Counted from the first letter of the stretch, positions 1-9,539 are shown. The stretch: DNA of 64,000 nt from Mesorhizobium loti (GCA_002356515.1 AP017605.1:4721001-4785000), one strand, 5' to 3'. The notes: a model not told the origin generated them from the sequence alone. A program made the numbers and translations.

Positions 1-513
1 CGGCGCTATATCCTGTTCATTGGTGAAGAAGGCTTCCGGCACGTCGAGACCGTCAACCACTTCGTAAGCCTTGCGAATCCAGTGGAAACGAACAGCCGCC
101 TTGGCCTCGTTGCGAACGGTCCAGCCGCTCGCCGGCGGCAGGAAGGCAAAGCCGCCCGGCCTTAAGCTATGCTTCTTGCCGCCGAGCAGAACGGTCAGTT
201 CGCCCTCGACCACGAACAGGGCGCCTTCGGCGCCGGCATCGGGTTCCGGCCGATCGCTTCCGCCGCCAGGCTCGACCTCGACAATGTATTGCGAAAACGT
301 CTCGGCAAAACCGGACAGCGGCCTCGACAGGATCCAGACGCGGGTCTTGTCCCAGAACGGCAAGGCGCTGGTGACGATGTCCTGCATCACGCCTTTGGGG
401 ATGACGGCATAGGCCTCGGTGAAGACGGCCCGTCCAGTCAGAAGCTCGCTCTGGCCGGGATGGCCGCCATGCGGTGCGTAGTAGGTGCGCTCTGGCATCC
501 TGATCGTATCCAT
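1..513 (-). CDS. (S)-ureidoglycine aminohydrolase, 3' end cut off by window edge
   Basis: Releases ammonia from (S)-ureidoglycine to give ureidoglycolate, the step after allantoate in ureide breakdown. The visible 171 codons run in frame from the ATG at 513 off the left edge. The protein starts MDTIRMPERTYYAPHGGHPG and has the family features PERTYYAPHGG and PKGVMQDIVTSALPFWD, then a cupin barrel with a glycine-rich turn near GGKKHSLRPGGFAFLPP. Full-length members are about 275 residues, so roughly 100 are missing. The gene begins 10 bp after the puuE-uraD stop on the same strand and probably shares its transcript. It is often named bifunctional allantoicase/ureidoglycine aminohydrolase. The assignment is by recognised sequence and pathway context. 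Confidence 0.85.
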   Translation of the reverse strand, partial: MDTIRMPERTYYAPHGGHPGQSELLTGRAVFTEAYAVIPKGVMQDIVTSALPFWDKTRVWILSRPLSGFAETFSQYIVEVEPGGGSDRPEPDAGAEGALFVVEGELTVLLGGKKHSLRPGGFAFLPPASGWTVRNEAKAAVRFHWIRKAYEVVDGLDVPEAFFTNEQDIAP

Positions 514-523
514 GGGTTCAAAC

Positions 524-1942
524 CTATTGCGGTAGCATGTCTCTGAGGCGGAGCAGCGCGATTCGCTCGACCTGTTTGCAGGCGGTCTCGAATTCGACGC
601 CACGACTGTTGCCGATGCGCGCCTCGAATTCGGCGAGGATTTCCTCCTTGGTCTTGCCCTTCACCGCGATGATGAAGGGGAAGCCGAAGGTGGTGACGTA
701 GGCGGCGTTGAGTTTGGAGAACAGCTCGCGCTCCTTGTCGGTCAGCGCGTCGAGGCCGGCCGAGGCTTGTTCCCGCGTAGACTCCGCCGTCAGCCGCCTG
801 GCCTTGGCCAGCTTGCCGGCAAGGTCGGGATGAGCGTTGAGCACGCCGAGCCGCTCGGTCTCGCTGGCGGAACGGAAGATGCGGCAGAGCGCATTGTGCA
901 GGCCGCCGGCCGTGTCGTGGGCCGGGCCGAGCTCCAGCTCGTAGGCCCGCTCGGCAATCCACGGCGAATGTTCGAACACGCCGCCGAAAGTGTGGACGAA
1001 TGTCTCGAATTCCATCTTCGATGGCCTGAGCGCCGCCGGCTTGTAGGGATGGTTCTCCTGCCAGTGCCTGGCGATGTCGATGCGCCGCGCCAGCCAGACC
1101 TTGTCATGCGACTTCACATAATCGACGAAGCGCTTCAGCGCCGCCACCCGGCCCGGCCGCCCGACGAGTCGGCAATGCAGGCCGATATTCATCATGCGCG
1201 GCCGCCCGGCCTGGCCTTCGGCATAGAGCGTGTCGAAACTGTCCTTGAGATAAGCGAAGAACTGGTCGCCCGAATTGAACCCCTGCGGCGTGGCGAAGCG
1301 CATGTCGTTGGCGTCGAGCGTATAGGGGATGATGAGCTGCGTGCCGCCGCTGTGCTCGAACCAGTAGGGCAGTTCATCGTCATAAGTGTCGGAGACGTAG
1401 TCGAAGCCGCCCTCTTCAGCCACCAGCCGCACCGTGTTGACGGAGGTGCGGCCCGTATACCAGCCGGTCGGGCGCTGGCCGGTCACCTCGTAGTGCAGCT
1501 TGATCGCGGCTTCGAGGTCGCGGCGCTCATCCTCGGCGCTGTGGTCGCGGTAGTCGATCCACCGCAGCCCGTGCGAGGCGATCTCCCAGCCGGCGTCCTG
1601 CATGGCCGCAACCTGGTCGGGTGAGCGGGCGAGTGCGGTGGCGACGCCGTAGCAGGTCACCGGGACCTGCGATTCACTGAACAGGCGCAGCAGCCGCCAG
1701 AAGCCGGCCCGCGCGCCATATTCGTAGATCGATTCCATGTTCCAGTGGCGTTGTCCCACCCAGGGTGCCGCGCCGACGATCTCCGACAGGAAGGCTTCTG
1801 AAGCCTTGTCGCCGTGAAGGACGCAGTTCTCGCCGCCCTCTTCGTAATTGACGACGAACTGCACGGCGACATGCGCACCGCCGGGCCATTTCGGATCCGG
1901 TGGATTGGCTCCGTAGCCGCGCATGTCTCTTTCGTAACGCAT
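524..1942 (-). CDS. puuE-uraD: Bifunctional allantoinase (PuuE-type) / OHCU decarboxylase (UraD) fusion
   Basis: Two consecutive purine-pathway enzymes in one 472-residue chain. Residues ~1-305 are a NodB-fold, PuuE-type allantoinase (MRYERDMRGYGANPPDP, later HGLRWIDYRDHS), which hydrolyses allantoin to allantoate. Residues ~310-472 are UraD (NAHPDLAGKLAKA, then TFGFPFIIAVKGK), which decarboxylates OHCU to (S)-allantoin. The reading frame extends 47 codons further upstream, but the ATG at 1942 has a strong GGGAGGGG ribosome site just before it and matches the usual PuuE start. The downstream ureidoglycine aminohydrolase gene follows after 10 bp, and uraH diverges upstream. The fusion places the enzymes making and consuming allantoin in one polypeptide. 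It occurs in other rhizobia. Confidence 0.93.
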   Translation of the reverse strand: MRYERDMRGYGANPPDPKWPGGAHVAVQFVVNYEEGGENCVLHGDKASEAFLSEIVGAAPWVGQRHWNMESIYEYGARAGFWRLLRLFSESQVPVTCYGVATALARSPDQVAAMQDAGWEIASHGLRWIDYRDHSAEDERRDLEAAIKLHYEVTGQRPTGWYTGRTSVNTVRLVAEEGGFDYVSDTYDDELPYWFEHSGGTQLIIPYTLDANDMRFATPQGFNSGDQFFAYLKDSFDTLYAEGQAGRPRMMNIGLHCRLVGRPGRVAALKRFVDYVKSHDKVWLARRIDIARHWQENHPYKPAALRPSKMEFETFVHTFGGVFEHSPWIAERAYELELGPAHDTAGGLHNALCRIFRSASETERLGVLNAHPDLAGKLAKARRLTAESTREQASAGLDALTDKERELFSKLNAAYVTTFGFPFIIAVKGKTKEEILAEFEARIGNSRGVEFETACKQVERIALLRLRDMLPQ

Positions 1943-2017
1943 TACCCCTCCCTGCCGGACGCTGCCGGAAGTTATGATCAGGATATCCAAAGGGTGCTTC
2001 TCGCATTCCCCCGAAAA

Positions 2018-2087
2018 TTTTTGAAAGTGTTTTTGTCGCACTCCGCTCGACCGGGACTTATGCATCGCCTTTAATTGGCGCACAATT
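2018..2087. promoter_or_regulatory. Divergent control region puuE-uraD / uraH
   Basis: The 184 bp between the start codons at 1942 and 2127 must hold both promoters. It is unusually AT-rich for this genome. Two motifs stand out: TTTTTGAAAGT at 2018-2028, which recurs at 10606-10616 upstream of puuD, and an interrupted palindrome AATTG-N5-CAATT at 2073-2087, about 40 bp before uraH, compatible with a LysR-type site. Binding by any regulator is inference. Confidence 0.35.
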
Positions 2088-2126
2088 CATTGCTTTGTTC
2101 TGATGTACCGGGAATGGGAGGCGCCA

Positions 2127-2501
2127 GTGGCAGAAACGTCGAAAGCCGATGGCGGACGTCTGACGACGCATGTCCTCGACACCGCGACCGGCAAGCCGGC
2201 GGCTGGATTGTCGATCGCGCTCTATCGTCTCGATGGTTCGGCCAGGACACTTTTGAAGACGGTCGCAACCAATGCCGACGGCCGTTGCGACGCGCCGCTC
2301 TTGGCGGGCGCTGAGTTTCGCGCCGGCGAATACGAACTGGTGTTCGCGGCCGGCGACTATCTGCGCGGCCAAGGCACAAAACTGCCCGAGCCGGCTTTCC
2401 TTGACAGCGTGCCGATCCGCTTCGGCATGGCCGAGGCGGTGCATTATCATGTACCATTGCTGATCTCGCCCTACGGCTATTCAACCTACAGGGGGAGCTG
2501 A
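2127..2501 (+). CDS. uraH: 5-hydroxyisourate hydrolase (transthyretin-like)
   Basis: Hydrolyses 5-hydroxyisourate, the unstable product of urate oxidation, to OHCU. The 124-residue protein has the HIUase signatures [14 protein letters not shown] near the start, [18 protein letters not shown] at the end, and a C-terminal YRGS. I place the start at the GTG at 2127 because GGGAGG lies 6 bases upstream; an in-frame ATG at 2103 would add 8 residues but has no ribosome site. It is the first gene of a rightward run uraH-xdhA-xdhB-xdhC and ends 3 bp before xdhA. Its substrate is made by PuuD, encoded 8 kb downstream, and its product is used by the divergent PuuE-UraD. Confidence 0.92.
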   Translation: MAETSKADGGRLTTHVLDTATGKPAAGLSIALYRLDGSARTLLKTVATNADGRCDAPLLAGAEFRAGEYELVFAAGDYLRGQGTKLPEPAFLDSVPIRFGMAEAVHYHVPLLISPYGYSTYRGS

Positions 2502-2504
2502 GGC

Positions 2505-3986
2505 ATGGCCAAGGTCACCGTCCGCAACGAGATCCGCTTCATCCTGAATGGCAGGGATGTCGCGCTGTCGTCGGTAGCTCCAGACGCGACCTTGCTCGAC
2601 TGGCTGCGGCTCGACCGGTCGCTGCGCGGCACCAAGGAAGGCTGCGCCGAGGGCGATTGTGGCGCCTGCACCGTTCTGGTCGGCAAGCTCTCCGCCGGCG
2701 GGCTGGTCTATGAAAGCGTCAATGCCTGCATCCGCTTCCTCGGTTCGCTCGACGGCACTCATGTCGTGACGGTCGAGCATCTGCGCGGCGCGCCTGGCCA
2801 GTTGCATCCGGTGCAGCAGGCAATGGTCGATTTCCATGGCTCGCAATGCGGCTTCTGCACGCCGGGCTTTGTCATGTCGCTTTATGGCCTGTGGATGAAG
2901 TCGCCGGACCCATCGAACGCGGCGATAGAAAAGGCCTTGCAAGGCAATCTCTGCCGCTGCACCGGCTATGAGGCGATCATGCGCGCCGCGCATGCCATCT
3001 CCAGCTACGGCAAGGCGGCAAAGGATCCGCTGGCGATTGAGCGCAAGGCGATCACGGCGAGGCTGGAAGCCTTGCGGGACGGCGCACGGATCGAGATCGG
3101 GTCGGGCAAGGCGCGGCTCATCGTTCCGGCCAATGTCGATGATTTCGCCACCGCGCTGGACAAGGAACCCGGCGCCACCATCGTTGCCGGTTCGACCGAT
3201 GTCGGCCTGTGGGTGACCAAGCATATGCGCGACATCTCGCCGGTGATCTTCATCGGCAATCTCGACGGGCTGTGCACCATCTCCGAAGACAAGGGCGTCA
3301 TATCGATCGGCGCCGGCGTCACCTACACCGAAGCCTTCTCCACGCTCGCCAAACGCATCCCGGCGCTGGGGCCTTTGTTCGACCGCATCGGCGGCGAACA
3401 GGTGCGCAACATGGGCACGATCGGCGGCAACATCGCCAATGGCTCGCCGATCGGCGACACGCCGCCACCCCTGATCGCGCTCGACGCGCGCCTGACGCTG
3501 CGCAAGGGCAAGAAGCGGCGCACGATCCCGCTGGAAACCTTCTTCATCGCCTATGGCAAGCAGGACCGGCAGCCGGGCGAATTCGTCGAGGCCGTGCACG
3601 TGCCTGTCCCAGCCAAGGGAGAAAAATTCGCCGTCTACAAAATTACAAAACGCCGAGACGAGGACATCACCGCTGCCCTCGGTGCCTTCTGCCTGACGCT
3701 GGCCAAGGACGGCACGGTCGCGGATGTGCGCATAGCCTATGGCGGCATGGCGGCAACGCCGAAGCGGGCGTCTTTTGTCGAACAGGCATTGCTCGGCAAG
3801 CCATGGACCGAAGAGACGGTCGAGACGGCGATGGCGCAATACGCCAGGGATTTCACCCCGCTCACCGACATGCGGGCGTCGGCCGAATACCGGGCGTTGG
3901 CGGCCAAGAACCTGTTGCTGCGTTTCTTCGTCGAAACCACTGGCACCAAGGCACCCTTCCAGGTGTCCCGCAACGAGGCGGCATGA
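2505..3986 (+). CDS. xdhA: Xanthine dehydrogenase small subunit (2Fe-2S and FAD)
   Basis: Electron-transfer subunit of the molybdenum enzyme oxidising hypoxanthine and xanthine to urate with NAD+. The 493 residues contain a plant-type ferredoxin domain (Cys47, 52, 55, 75), a second [2Fe-2S] helical domain (Cys115, 118, 150, 152 in CGFCTPG and CRCTGY), then from about residue 195 a CO-dehydrogenase-type FAD domain with AGSTDVGLWVTK and GGNIANGSPIGDTPP. All eight cluster cysteines are present. The length is normal for the split bacterial enzyme. The gene overlaps xdhB by 4 bases (ATGA), so translation is probably coupled. Confidence 0.96.
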   Translation: MAKVTVRNEIRFILNGRDVALSSVAPDATLLDWLRLDRSLRGTKEGCAEGDCGACTVLVGKLSAGGLVYESVNACIRFLGSLDGTHVVTVEHLRGAPGQLHPVQQAMVDFHGSQCGFCTPGFVMSLYGLWMKSPDPSNAAIEKALQGNLCRCTGYEAIMRAAHAISSYGKAAKDPLAIERKAITARLEALRDGARIEIGSGKARLIVPANVDDFATALDKEPGATIVAGSTDVGLWVTKHMRDISPVIFIGNLDGLCTISEDKGVISIGAGVTYTEAFSTLAKRIPALGPLFDRIGGEQVRNMGTIGGNIANGSPIGDTPPPLIALDARLTLRKGKKRRTIPLETFFIAYGKQDRQPGEFVEAVHVPVPAKGEKFAVYKITKRRDEDITAALGAFCLTLAKDGTVADVRIAYGGMAATPKRASFVEQALLGKPWTEETVETAMAQYARDFTPLTDMRASAEYRALAAKNLLLRFFVETTGTKAPFQVSRNEAA

Positions 3987-6331
3987 TGAACAAGCACGCC
4001 ACATCAAATCTCAAGGCCGAGAAGATCGCCGGCGGCGTCGCCACCGATCAGCGGCATGATTCCGCGCACAAGCATGTCAGCGGCACCGCCGTCTACATCG
4101 ACGACATGCCGGAACCGGTAGGCACGCTGCATGGCTGCCTCGGGCTCTCGGCCGCCGCGCATGCCACCATCACCCGCATGGACCTTTCGGCGGTGCGCGC
4201 CGCTTCCGGAGTCGTCGATGTGCTGACGGCAAAGGATGTGCCGGGCGAGAATGACATTTCGCCGACCGGTCGGCACGATGAGCCGGTGCTCGCCGACGGC
4301 AAGGTCGAGTTCTTCGGCCAGCCGATCTTCTGCGTTATCGCCGAAACCCGCGAGCAGGCACGCCGCGCCACCAGGCTGGCCAAGGTCGAGTACAAGCAAT
4401 TGCCCTTCGTCACCGACATTGGCGAACTCGATCCAACGAAGGATAAGCTCGTTACGCCGCCGCTTACCCTGAAGCGCGGCGACGCGGCCGCTGCGATCAA
4501 GGCGGCGCCGCGCCAGTTGAAGGGAAAGATGCGCGTCGGCGGCCAGGAGCATTTCTATCTTGAAGGCCATATCGCCATGGCCGTTCCCGGCGAGGATCAG
4601 GACGTCACCATCTATTCCTCGACCCAGCATCCGAGCGAAGTCCAGCACATGGTGAGCCATGCGCTCGGCGTACCCAGCAATGCCATCACGGTGGAGATCC
4701 GCCGCATGGGCGGCGGTTTCGGCGGCAAGGAAACGCAAGGCAACCAGTTTGCCGCGCTCGCGGCCATCGCTGCCAAGAAACACCATCGCGCCGTCAAGAT
4801 CCGGCCCGACCGCGACGACGACATGATTGCCACCGGCAAGCGCCACGATTTCCTCGTCGACTACGAAGTCGGCTTCGACGACGGGGGCAACATTCTCGGT
4901 GTCGATTTCATGTTCGCCGCGCGTTGCGGCTTTTCGTCGGATCTGTCAGGCCCGGTCACCGATCGCGCGCTGTTCCATTGCGACAACACCTATTTCTGGC
5001 CGGCGGTGCACGCGCAATCGGCGCCGCTCTACACCAACACCGTGTCGAACACCGCCTTCCGTGGCTTCGGCGGCCCGCAAGGCATGGTCGGCGCCGAACG
5101 GGTCATCGACGAGGTTGCGTTCGCGCTCGGCAAGGATCCTCTCGAAATCCGCAAGAAGAATTTTTACGGCACCAGCGACCGCAACATCACGCCCTACCAT
5201 CAGACGGTCGAGGACAACATCATCCAGCGCATCGTCGCCGAGCTCGAGGAGAGCGCCGGCTATGCGCGGCGGCGGCGCGAAATATCGGCCTTCAACGCCA
5301 ACAGCCGTTTCATCAAGCGCGGCCTGGCGCTCACGCCGGTCAAGTTCGGCATTTCCTTCACCGCCACGCACTACAACCAGGCCGGCGCGCTGGTGCATGT
5401 CTATACCGATGGTTCGGTGCATCTGAACCATGGCGGCACCGAGATGGGGCAGGGGCTCTACCTCAAGGTCGCGCAGGTGGTGGCGGAAGAGTTCCAGATC
5501 GATCTCGACCAGGTGAAGATCACCGCGACCACCACCGGCAAGGTGCCCAACACCTCGGCCACCGCGGCATCGTCCGGCTCCGACCTCAATGGCATGGCGG
5601 CGCAGAACGGCGCCCGCCAGATCAAGGACCGGCTGACCGATTTCGCCGCCGAGAAATACCAGGTGCCGCGCGATCAGGTTCTGTTCCTGCCTAACCGGGT
5701 GCGCATCGGCAACCAGGAGATCGCCTTCGCCGATCTCGTCAAGCAGGCCTATATGGCGCGCATCCAGCTTTCGGCCGCGGGCTTCTACAAGACGCCGAAA
5801 ATCCACTGGAACCGCGACAAGGGACAGGGCCGCCCTTTCTACTATTTCGCCTACGGCGCCTCCTGCTCGGAAGTCTCGGTCGACACGCTGACCGGCGAAT
5901 ATGTGGTCGAGCGCACCGATATTCTGCACGAGACCGGCCGTTCGCTGAACCGCGCCATCGACCTCGGCCAGATCGAGGGCGGCTTCATCCAGGGCATGGG
6001 CTGGCTGACGACGGAGGAATTGTGGTGGGACGACAAGGGCCGGCTGCGCACCCACGCGCCGTCGACCTACAAGATCCCGCTCGCCTCCGATCGGCCCAAG
6101 ATATTCAACGTCACTTTGGCCGACTGGCCGGAAGCCGCGGAGCCGACGATCCACCGCTCCAAGGCGGTCGGCGAGCCGCCCTTCCCGCTCGGCATGTCCG
6201 TGCTGCACGCGCTGTCGGATGCGGTGGCCAGCGTCGCCGATCACAGGATCTGTCCGCGCCTTGACGCGCCGGCGACGCCGGAGCGCGTGCTGATGACGAT
6301 CGAGCGGCTGAAAGGCGAGGCGAAGGCCTGA
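3983..6331 (+). CDS. xdhB: Xanthine dehydrogenase molybdopterin-binding subunit
   Basis: Catalytic large subunit that carries the molybdenum cofactor. It has 782 residues, typical for XdhB. Family motifs seen include HVSGTAVYIDDMPEP near the start, EGHIAMAVPGED, GGGFGGKETQ and NTAFRGFGGPQGM, all lining the Moco site. The frame is open far upstream through xdhA, but the real start is the ATGATG at 3983-3988 that overlaps the xdhA stop and is preceded by GAGG. The protein pairs with XdhA; the accessory XdhC is encoded 53 bp downstream. Confidence 0.96.
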   Translation: MMNKHATSNLKAEKIAGGVATDQRHDSAHKHVSGTAVYIDDMPEPVGTLHGCLGLSAAAHATITRMDLSAVRAASGVVDVLTAKDVPGENDISPTGRHDEPVLADGKVEFFGQPIFCVIAETREQARRATRLAKVEYKQLPFVTDIGELDPTKDKLVTPPLTLKRGDAAAAIKAAPRQLKGKMRVGGQEHFYLEGHIAMAVPGEDQDVTIYSSTQHPSEVQHMVSHALGVPSNAITVEIRRMGGGFGGKETQGNQFAALAAIAAKKHHRAVKIRPDRDDDMIATGKRHDFLVDYEVGFDDGGNILGVDFMFAARCGFSSDLSGPVTDRALFHCDNTYFWPAVHAQSAPLYTNTVSNTAFRGFGGPQGMVGAERVIDEVAFALGKDPLEIRKKNFYGTSDRNITPYHQTVEDNIIQRIVAELEESAGYARRRREISAFNANSRFIKRGLALTPVKFGISFTATHYNQAGALVHVYTDGSVHLNHGGTEMGQGLYLKVAQVVAEEFQIDLDQVKITATTTGKVPNTSATAASSGSDLNGMAAQNGARQIKDRLTDFAAEKYQVPRDQVLFLPNRVRIGNQEIAFADLVKQAYMARIQLSAAGFYKTPKIHWNRDKGQGRPFYYFAYGASCSEVSVDTLTGEYVVERTDILHETGRSLNRAIDLGQIEGGFIQGMGWLTTEELWWDDKGRLRTHAPSTYKIPLASDRPKIFNVTLADWPEAAEPTIHRSKAVGEPPFPLGMSVLHALSDAVASVADHRICPRLDAPATPERVLMTIERLKGEAKA

Positions 6332-6384
6332 ATCCGGCACAACGTGCAATTCAGGCCGAAAAACCCTATGTTTCCCGCACGGGA

Positions 6385-7302
6385 ATGCGAATGATGACTT
6401 CGAAAGTGCAAAGCCTGAAAGACTTCCTGGGTGGCCAGGGTCGCATCGCTTTGATCGAAGTGGCCGGCACCAAGGGCTCGACCCCGCGCGAGAAGGGCGC
6501 CTTCATGCTCGTCTCGCCGTCGGCGACATCAGGCACGATCGGCGGCGGCCAACTCGAATATATGGCGATCGACAAGGCGCGGCAGATGCTGGCGTCTTTA
6601 CCTTCCCGCAAGCGGCAGGGCAAGGAAAACCGCATCGAGGTCGATGAAGTCTGCGCCACGCTCGACGTGCCGCTCGGGCCGGAGATTGGCCAGTGCTGTG
6701 GCGGCCGCGTCGAGGTGCTGATCCGGCCTGTCGATAGCGCGCTCGCTGCTGAGCTGGTTTCGGCTGCCGAAGCCGAAGAAGCCCGCCTGCCGCACGTCTA
6801 TATCTTCGGCGGCGGCCATGTCGGCCAGGCGCTGGCGTCGACGATCGCGCTCCTTCCCGTGCACGGTGTCGTCATCGAGACACGGGCCGAAGCGCTGGAA
6901 GGCATGCCGGAAACCGTCGAGACGCGGCTGACGCCGATGCCCGAGGCAGAGGTGCACAGCGCTCCCGCCGGCACCGCTTTCGCCGTCCTCACCCATGACC
7001 ACGCGCTGGATTTCCTGATCGTCACCGAAGCGCTGAAACGCGAGGACGCGGCCTATGTCGGCATGATCGGCTCGAAGACCAAGAAAGCGACCTTCAGGAA
7101 CTGGTTCCTGAAGTCAGGGGACGGCACGGACGCGGAATTTGCCCGCCTCATCTCGCCGATCGGCGGCGATGCCGTCAAGGACAAGCGCCCGCCTGTCATC
7201 GCCGCACTTGCCGCCGCAGAGATCATGACGGCGCTGGTCATCCACAACGCGGCGTCAAATGCCGACCATAAAATTCCGCATGACAGAGTGATAGCCGGCT
7301 AA
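6385..7302 (+). CDS. xdhC: Xanthine dehydrogenase accessory protein XdhC
   Basis: Binds molybdenum cofactor, assists its sulfuration and inserts it into XdhB. The 305-residue protein has the XdhC/CoxI N-terminal domain (EVAGTKGSTPREKGAFM, later GQCCGGRVEVL with a CC pair) and a C-terminal Rossmann domain with IFGGGHVGQALA around residue 138. Three in-frame ATGs lie at 6385, 6391 and 6394; the short GGGA at 6381 fits 6391 best, so the first codons are uncertain. It closes the uraH-xdhABC run and converges on a monooxygenase gene 15 bp away. Confidence 0.93.
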   Translation: MRMMTSKVQSLKDFLGGQGRIALIEVAGTKGSTPREKGAFMLVSPSATSGTIGGGQLEYMAIDKARQMLASLPSRKRQGKENRIEVDEVCATLDVPLGPEIGQCCGGRVEVLIRPVDSALAAELVSAAEAEEARLPHVYIFGGGHVGQALASTIALLPVHGVVIETRAEALEGMPETVETRLTPMPEAEVHSAPAGTAFAVLTHDHALDFLIVTEALKREDAAYVGMIGSKTKKATFRNWFLKSGDGTDAEFARLISPIGGDAVKDKRPPVIAALAAAEIMTALVIHNAASNADHKIPHDRVIAG

Positions 7303-7317
7303 GTTTGCGCTGCCGGC

Positions 7318-8565
7318 TCAGGCCGGCCGCTTCAGCCCGAGATGCTCGCGCAGCGTTCGGCCTTCATAGTCCCGTCGAAACAGGCCGCGCCGCTGCAGTT
7401 CCGGCACGACCAACGTGGCAAAGGCATCGAGCTCGCCCGGGAAATAGGACGGCATCACGTTGAAGCCGTCGGCTGCCCCGCCTTCGAACCACGCCTGCAA
7501 TTCGTCGGCCACTTGCGCCGCCGTGCCGACAATGCGCCAATGACCCCGCGCGCCGGCGAAATGGCGGGCAAGCTGGCGGATGGAAAGGCCGTCGCGACGC
7601 GATTGTTCGACGACCAGCGCCTGCCGGCTTTTCATCCCCTCGCTCTCCGGCAGTTCGGGCAGCGGTCCGTCGATCGGGTAGCGCCAGAGATCGGAGATGC
7701 TGAGATAGCTGGACAGCAGCGCCACACCGACATCGTCGGGGATCAGCGCCTGCAATTCCTCGTGTTTCTCGCGAGCTTCGGCCTCGGTTTCCGCGACCAC
7801 GGGCGAGACGCCGGGCATGATCTTGATGTCGTCAGGCTCACGTCCATAGGTAGCCATGCGCCCCTTGAGGTCGTCATAAAAGGCCTTCGCTTCCTCGAAA
7901 GTTTGCGCCGCCGTGAACACCACGTCGGCGGTGCGGGCGGCAAGGTCGCGGCCGACATCCGAGGCGCCGGCCTGGACCATGACAGGCGCGCCCTGCGGCG
8001 AACGCGGCAGGCCGAGCGGATCGCGCACTGAAAAGCTCTGGCCGTCATGGCCGGACGCCTTACCGTGCCAAAGCCCGGTGACCACTTCGGCGAATTCGCG
8101 CGCCCGCTCATAGCGGTCAGCATGCGGCTTGAGGCCGGTAGAGCCGAAATTGGCGGCTTCGATGGGGCTGGCCGAGGTCACCAGGTTCCAGCCGGCCCGG
8201 CCGCCGCTCAGATGGTCGAGCGACAGAAAAGTCCGCGCCAGGCCGTAGGGTTCGTTGTAGCTTGTCGAGGCTGTCGAAACGAGACCGATGCGGCTGGTCT
8301 GCACGGCCAGCGCCGACAGCAGGCTGATCGGCTCGAAGCCGATCGAGCGCGAGGTCTGGCTGGCGATGCCGACATTGGCCTCGCGCAGGCCGGCGGCGTC
8401 CTCGCAGAACACCATGTCGAACTTCGCCGCTTCCGCCGTGCGCGCCAGCTGGATGTAATGATCGATGTCGATGCCAGCCGTCACATGCGCCTTGGGGTGA
8501 CGCCAGGCGGCGATGTGGTGGCCCGTCGCCCACAGGAAGGCGCCGAGCTTCATCCGCGCGGTCAT
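7318..8565 (-). CDS. LLM-class flavin-dependent monooxygenase (NtaA/DszA family)
   Basis: Luciferase-like FMN-dependent monooxygenase of 415 residues. The N-terminus (MKLGAFLWATGHHIAAWRHP) is the typical opening of the NtaA/SnaA/DszA subgroup. Further family signatures are SLDHLSGGRAGWNLVTS and the C-terminal FPGELDAFATLVVPELQRRG. Members oxygenate varied substrates such as aminopolycarboxylates, sulfur heterocycles or pyrimidines using FMNH2 from a separate reductase, so the substrate cannot be read from sequence. The start overlaps the stop of the upstream monooxygenase gene by 4 bases, forming a two-gene operon. An internal ATG four codons in is an alternative start. The position inside purine genes hints at a heterocycle substrate, which is inference. 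Confidence 0.9.
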   Translation of the reverse strand: MTARMKLGAFLWATGHHIAAWRHPKAHVTAGIDIDHYIQLARTAEAAKFDMVFCEDAAGLREANVGIASQTSRSIGFEPISLLSALAVQTSRIGLVSTASTSYNEPYGLARTFLSLDHLSGGRAGWNLVTSASPIEAANFGSTGLKPHADRYERAREFAEVVTGLWHGKASGHDGQSFSVRDPLGLPRSPQGAPVMVQAGASDVGRDLAARTADVVFTAAQTFEEAKAFYDDLKGRMATYGREPDDIKIMPGVSPVVAETEAEAREKHEELQALIPDDVGVALLSSYLSISDLWRYPIDGPLPELPESEGMKSRQALVVEQSRRDGLSIRQLARHFAGARGHWRIVGTAAQVADELQAWFEGGAADGFNVMPSYFPGELDAFATLVVPELQRRGLFRRDYEGRTLREHLGLKRPA

Positions 8566-9539
8566 TGGTCACCTCCGCCGTCAAGCCGAAGATGCGAGCG
8601 CAGCGTCGTGCCGCGATAGCCCTCCTGGACAAGGCCGCGTTGCCGCAACGCCGGCAGAATATGATCGACGAAATCGCCGAGCGCTGAGTGCTGTGCGGAC
8701 AGTTGGATGTTGAAACCGTCGCAACTTTTCGCCCGCAATTGGGTTTCCAGCCTGTCTGCGGTGGCGGCCGGCCCATCGTCGGGGGCGAACGAGATGCTCG
8801 TCAGCACCTTCACAGCGTCCGGATCGCGCCCAGCGGCCATCGCGCGACGCTTCAGATCATCAAAGCGTACTTTCGCGCTATCGACCGATCCGCTCTCCAG
8901 CAAAATGACATCGGCGGTGCGGGCCGCAATATCCAGGTCGGCCTCGGACAGATCAGACAACACCAGCACCGGGGTGTCCTGCGGCGAGCGTGCGACGTTC
9001 AGCGGTCCGCGCACGGAAAAGAACTCGCCCTTGTGGTCGAGCAGGTGCATCTTTTCCGGGTCATGGAAGCGGCCACCGGTCTTGTCGAACAGCAGTGCAT
9101 CCGCATCCCAGCCCTGCCACAGGCCTTGAACGATGCCGATATACTCCTCGGCGCGGCGACGAAAGTCAGTGTCGGAGAAACCTTCCGGCCGGCTGAAATT
9201 GGCCGCTTCGCGGGAGCCCTGCGCCATCGTCGCATGCCAGCCGGCACGGCCATGGCTGATAATGTCGAGCGAAGCAAAACGGCGCGCCAGATTGTAGGGC
9301 TGGTGGGCAACCGTCGAGGCCGCGGCGACGAGGCCGATCTTGTCCGTCACCGTCGCCAGGGCGGCCAGCAGCGTCGTGGCCTCGAACGGGCTGCTCGACG
9401 GCCCGTCAGCGGTGTCGGAAATTGCGACCATGTCGACGCCAGCCGCTTCTGCCTGTCGCACGAATTTGCTGATCCGGCTGAAATCCAGCACGGCCTCTCC
9501 GGTGGCGGCAGCGATGTTGAGCGAAATGGCGAGATGCAT
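8562..9539 (-). CDS. LLM-class flavin-dependent oxidoreductase
   Basis: Second luciferase-like FMN-dependent enzyme, 325 residues, first gene of the two-gene operon. It shares the architecture of its neighbour (SLDIISHGRAGWHATMAQG, FSVRGPLNVARSPQ, FVDHILPALRQRGL) but is about 90 residues shorter and diverged, so the pair may be two subunits or two activities. It begins MHLAISLNIAAATGEAV. No flavin reductase lies beside them; the nearest candidate in the window is the NADPH-dependent FMN reductase at 62.8 kb, with no evidence of a link. Substrate unknown. Confidence 0.87.
   Translation of the reverse strand: MHLAISLNIAAATGEAVLDFSRISKFVRQAEAAGVDMVAISDTADGPSSSPFEATTLLAALATVTDKIGLVAAASTVAHQPYNLARRFASLDIISHGRAGWHATMAQGSREAANFSRPEGFSDTDFRRRAEEYIGIVQGLWQGWDADALLFDKTGGRFHDPEKMHLLDHKGEFFSVRGPLNVARSPQDTPVLVLSDLSEADLDIAARTADVILLESGSVDSAKVRFDDLKRRAMAAGRDPDAVKVLTSISFAPDDGPAATADRLETQLRAKSCDGFNIQLSAQHSALGDFVDHILPALRQRGLVQEGYRGTTLRSHLRLDGGGDQ

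Noticed and set aside
4004..6349. Long leftward frames opposite xdhB
   Set aside because: Mirror frames of an unambiguous xdhB with biased codons and no start signals or recognisable domains.
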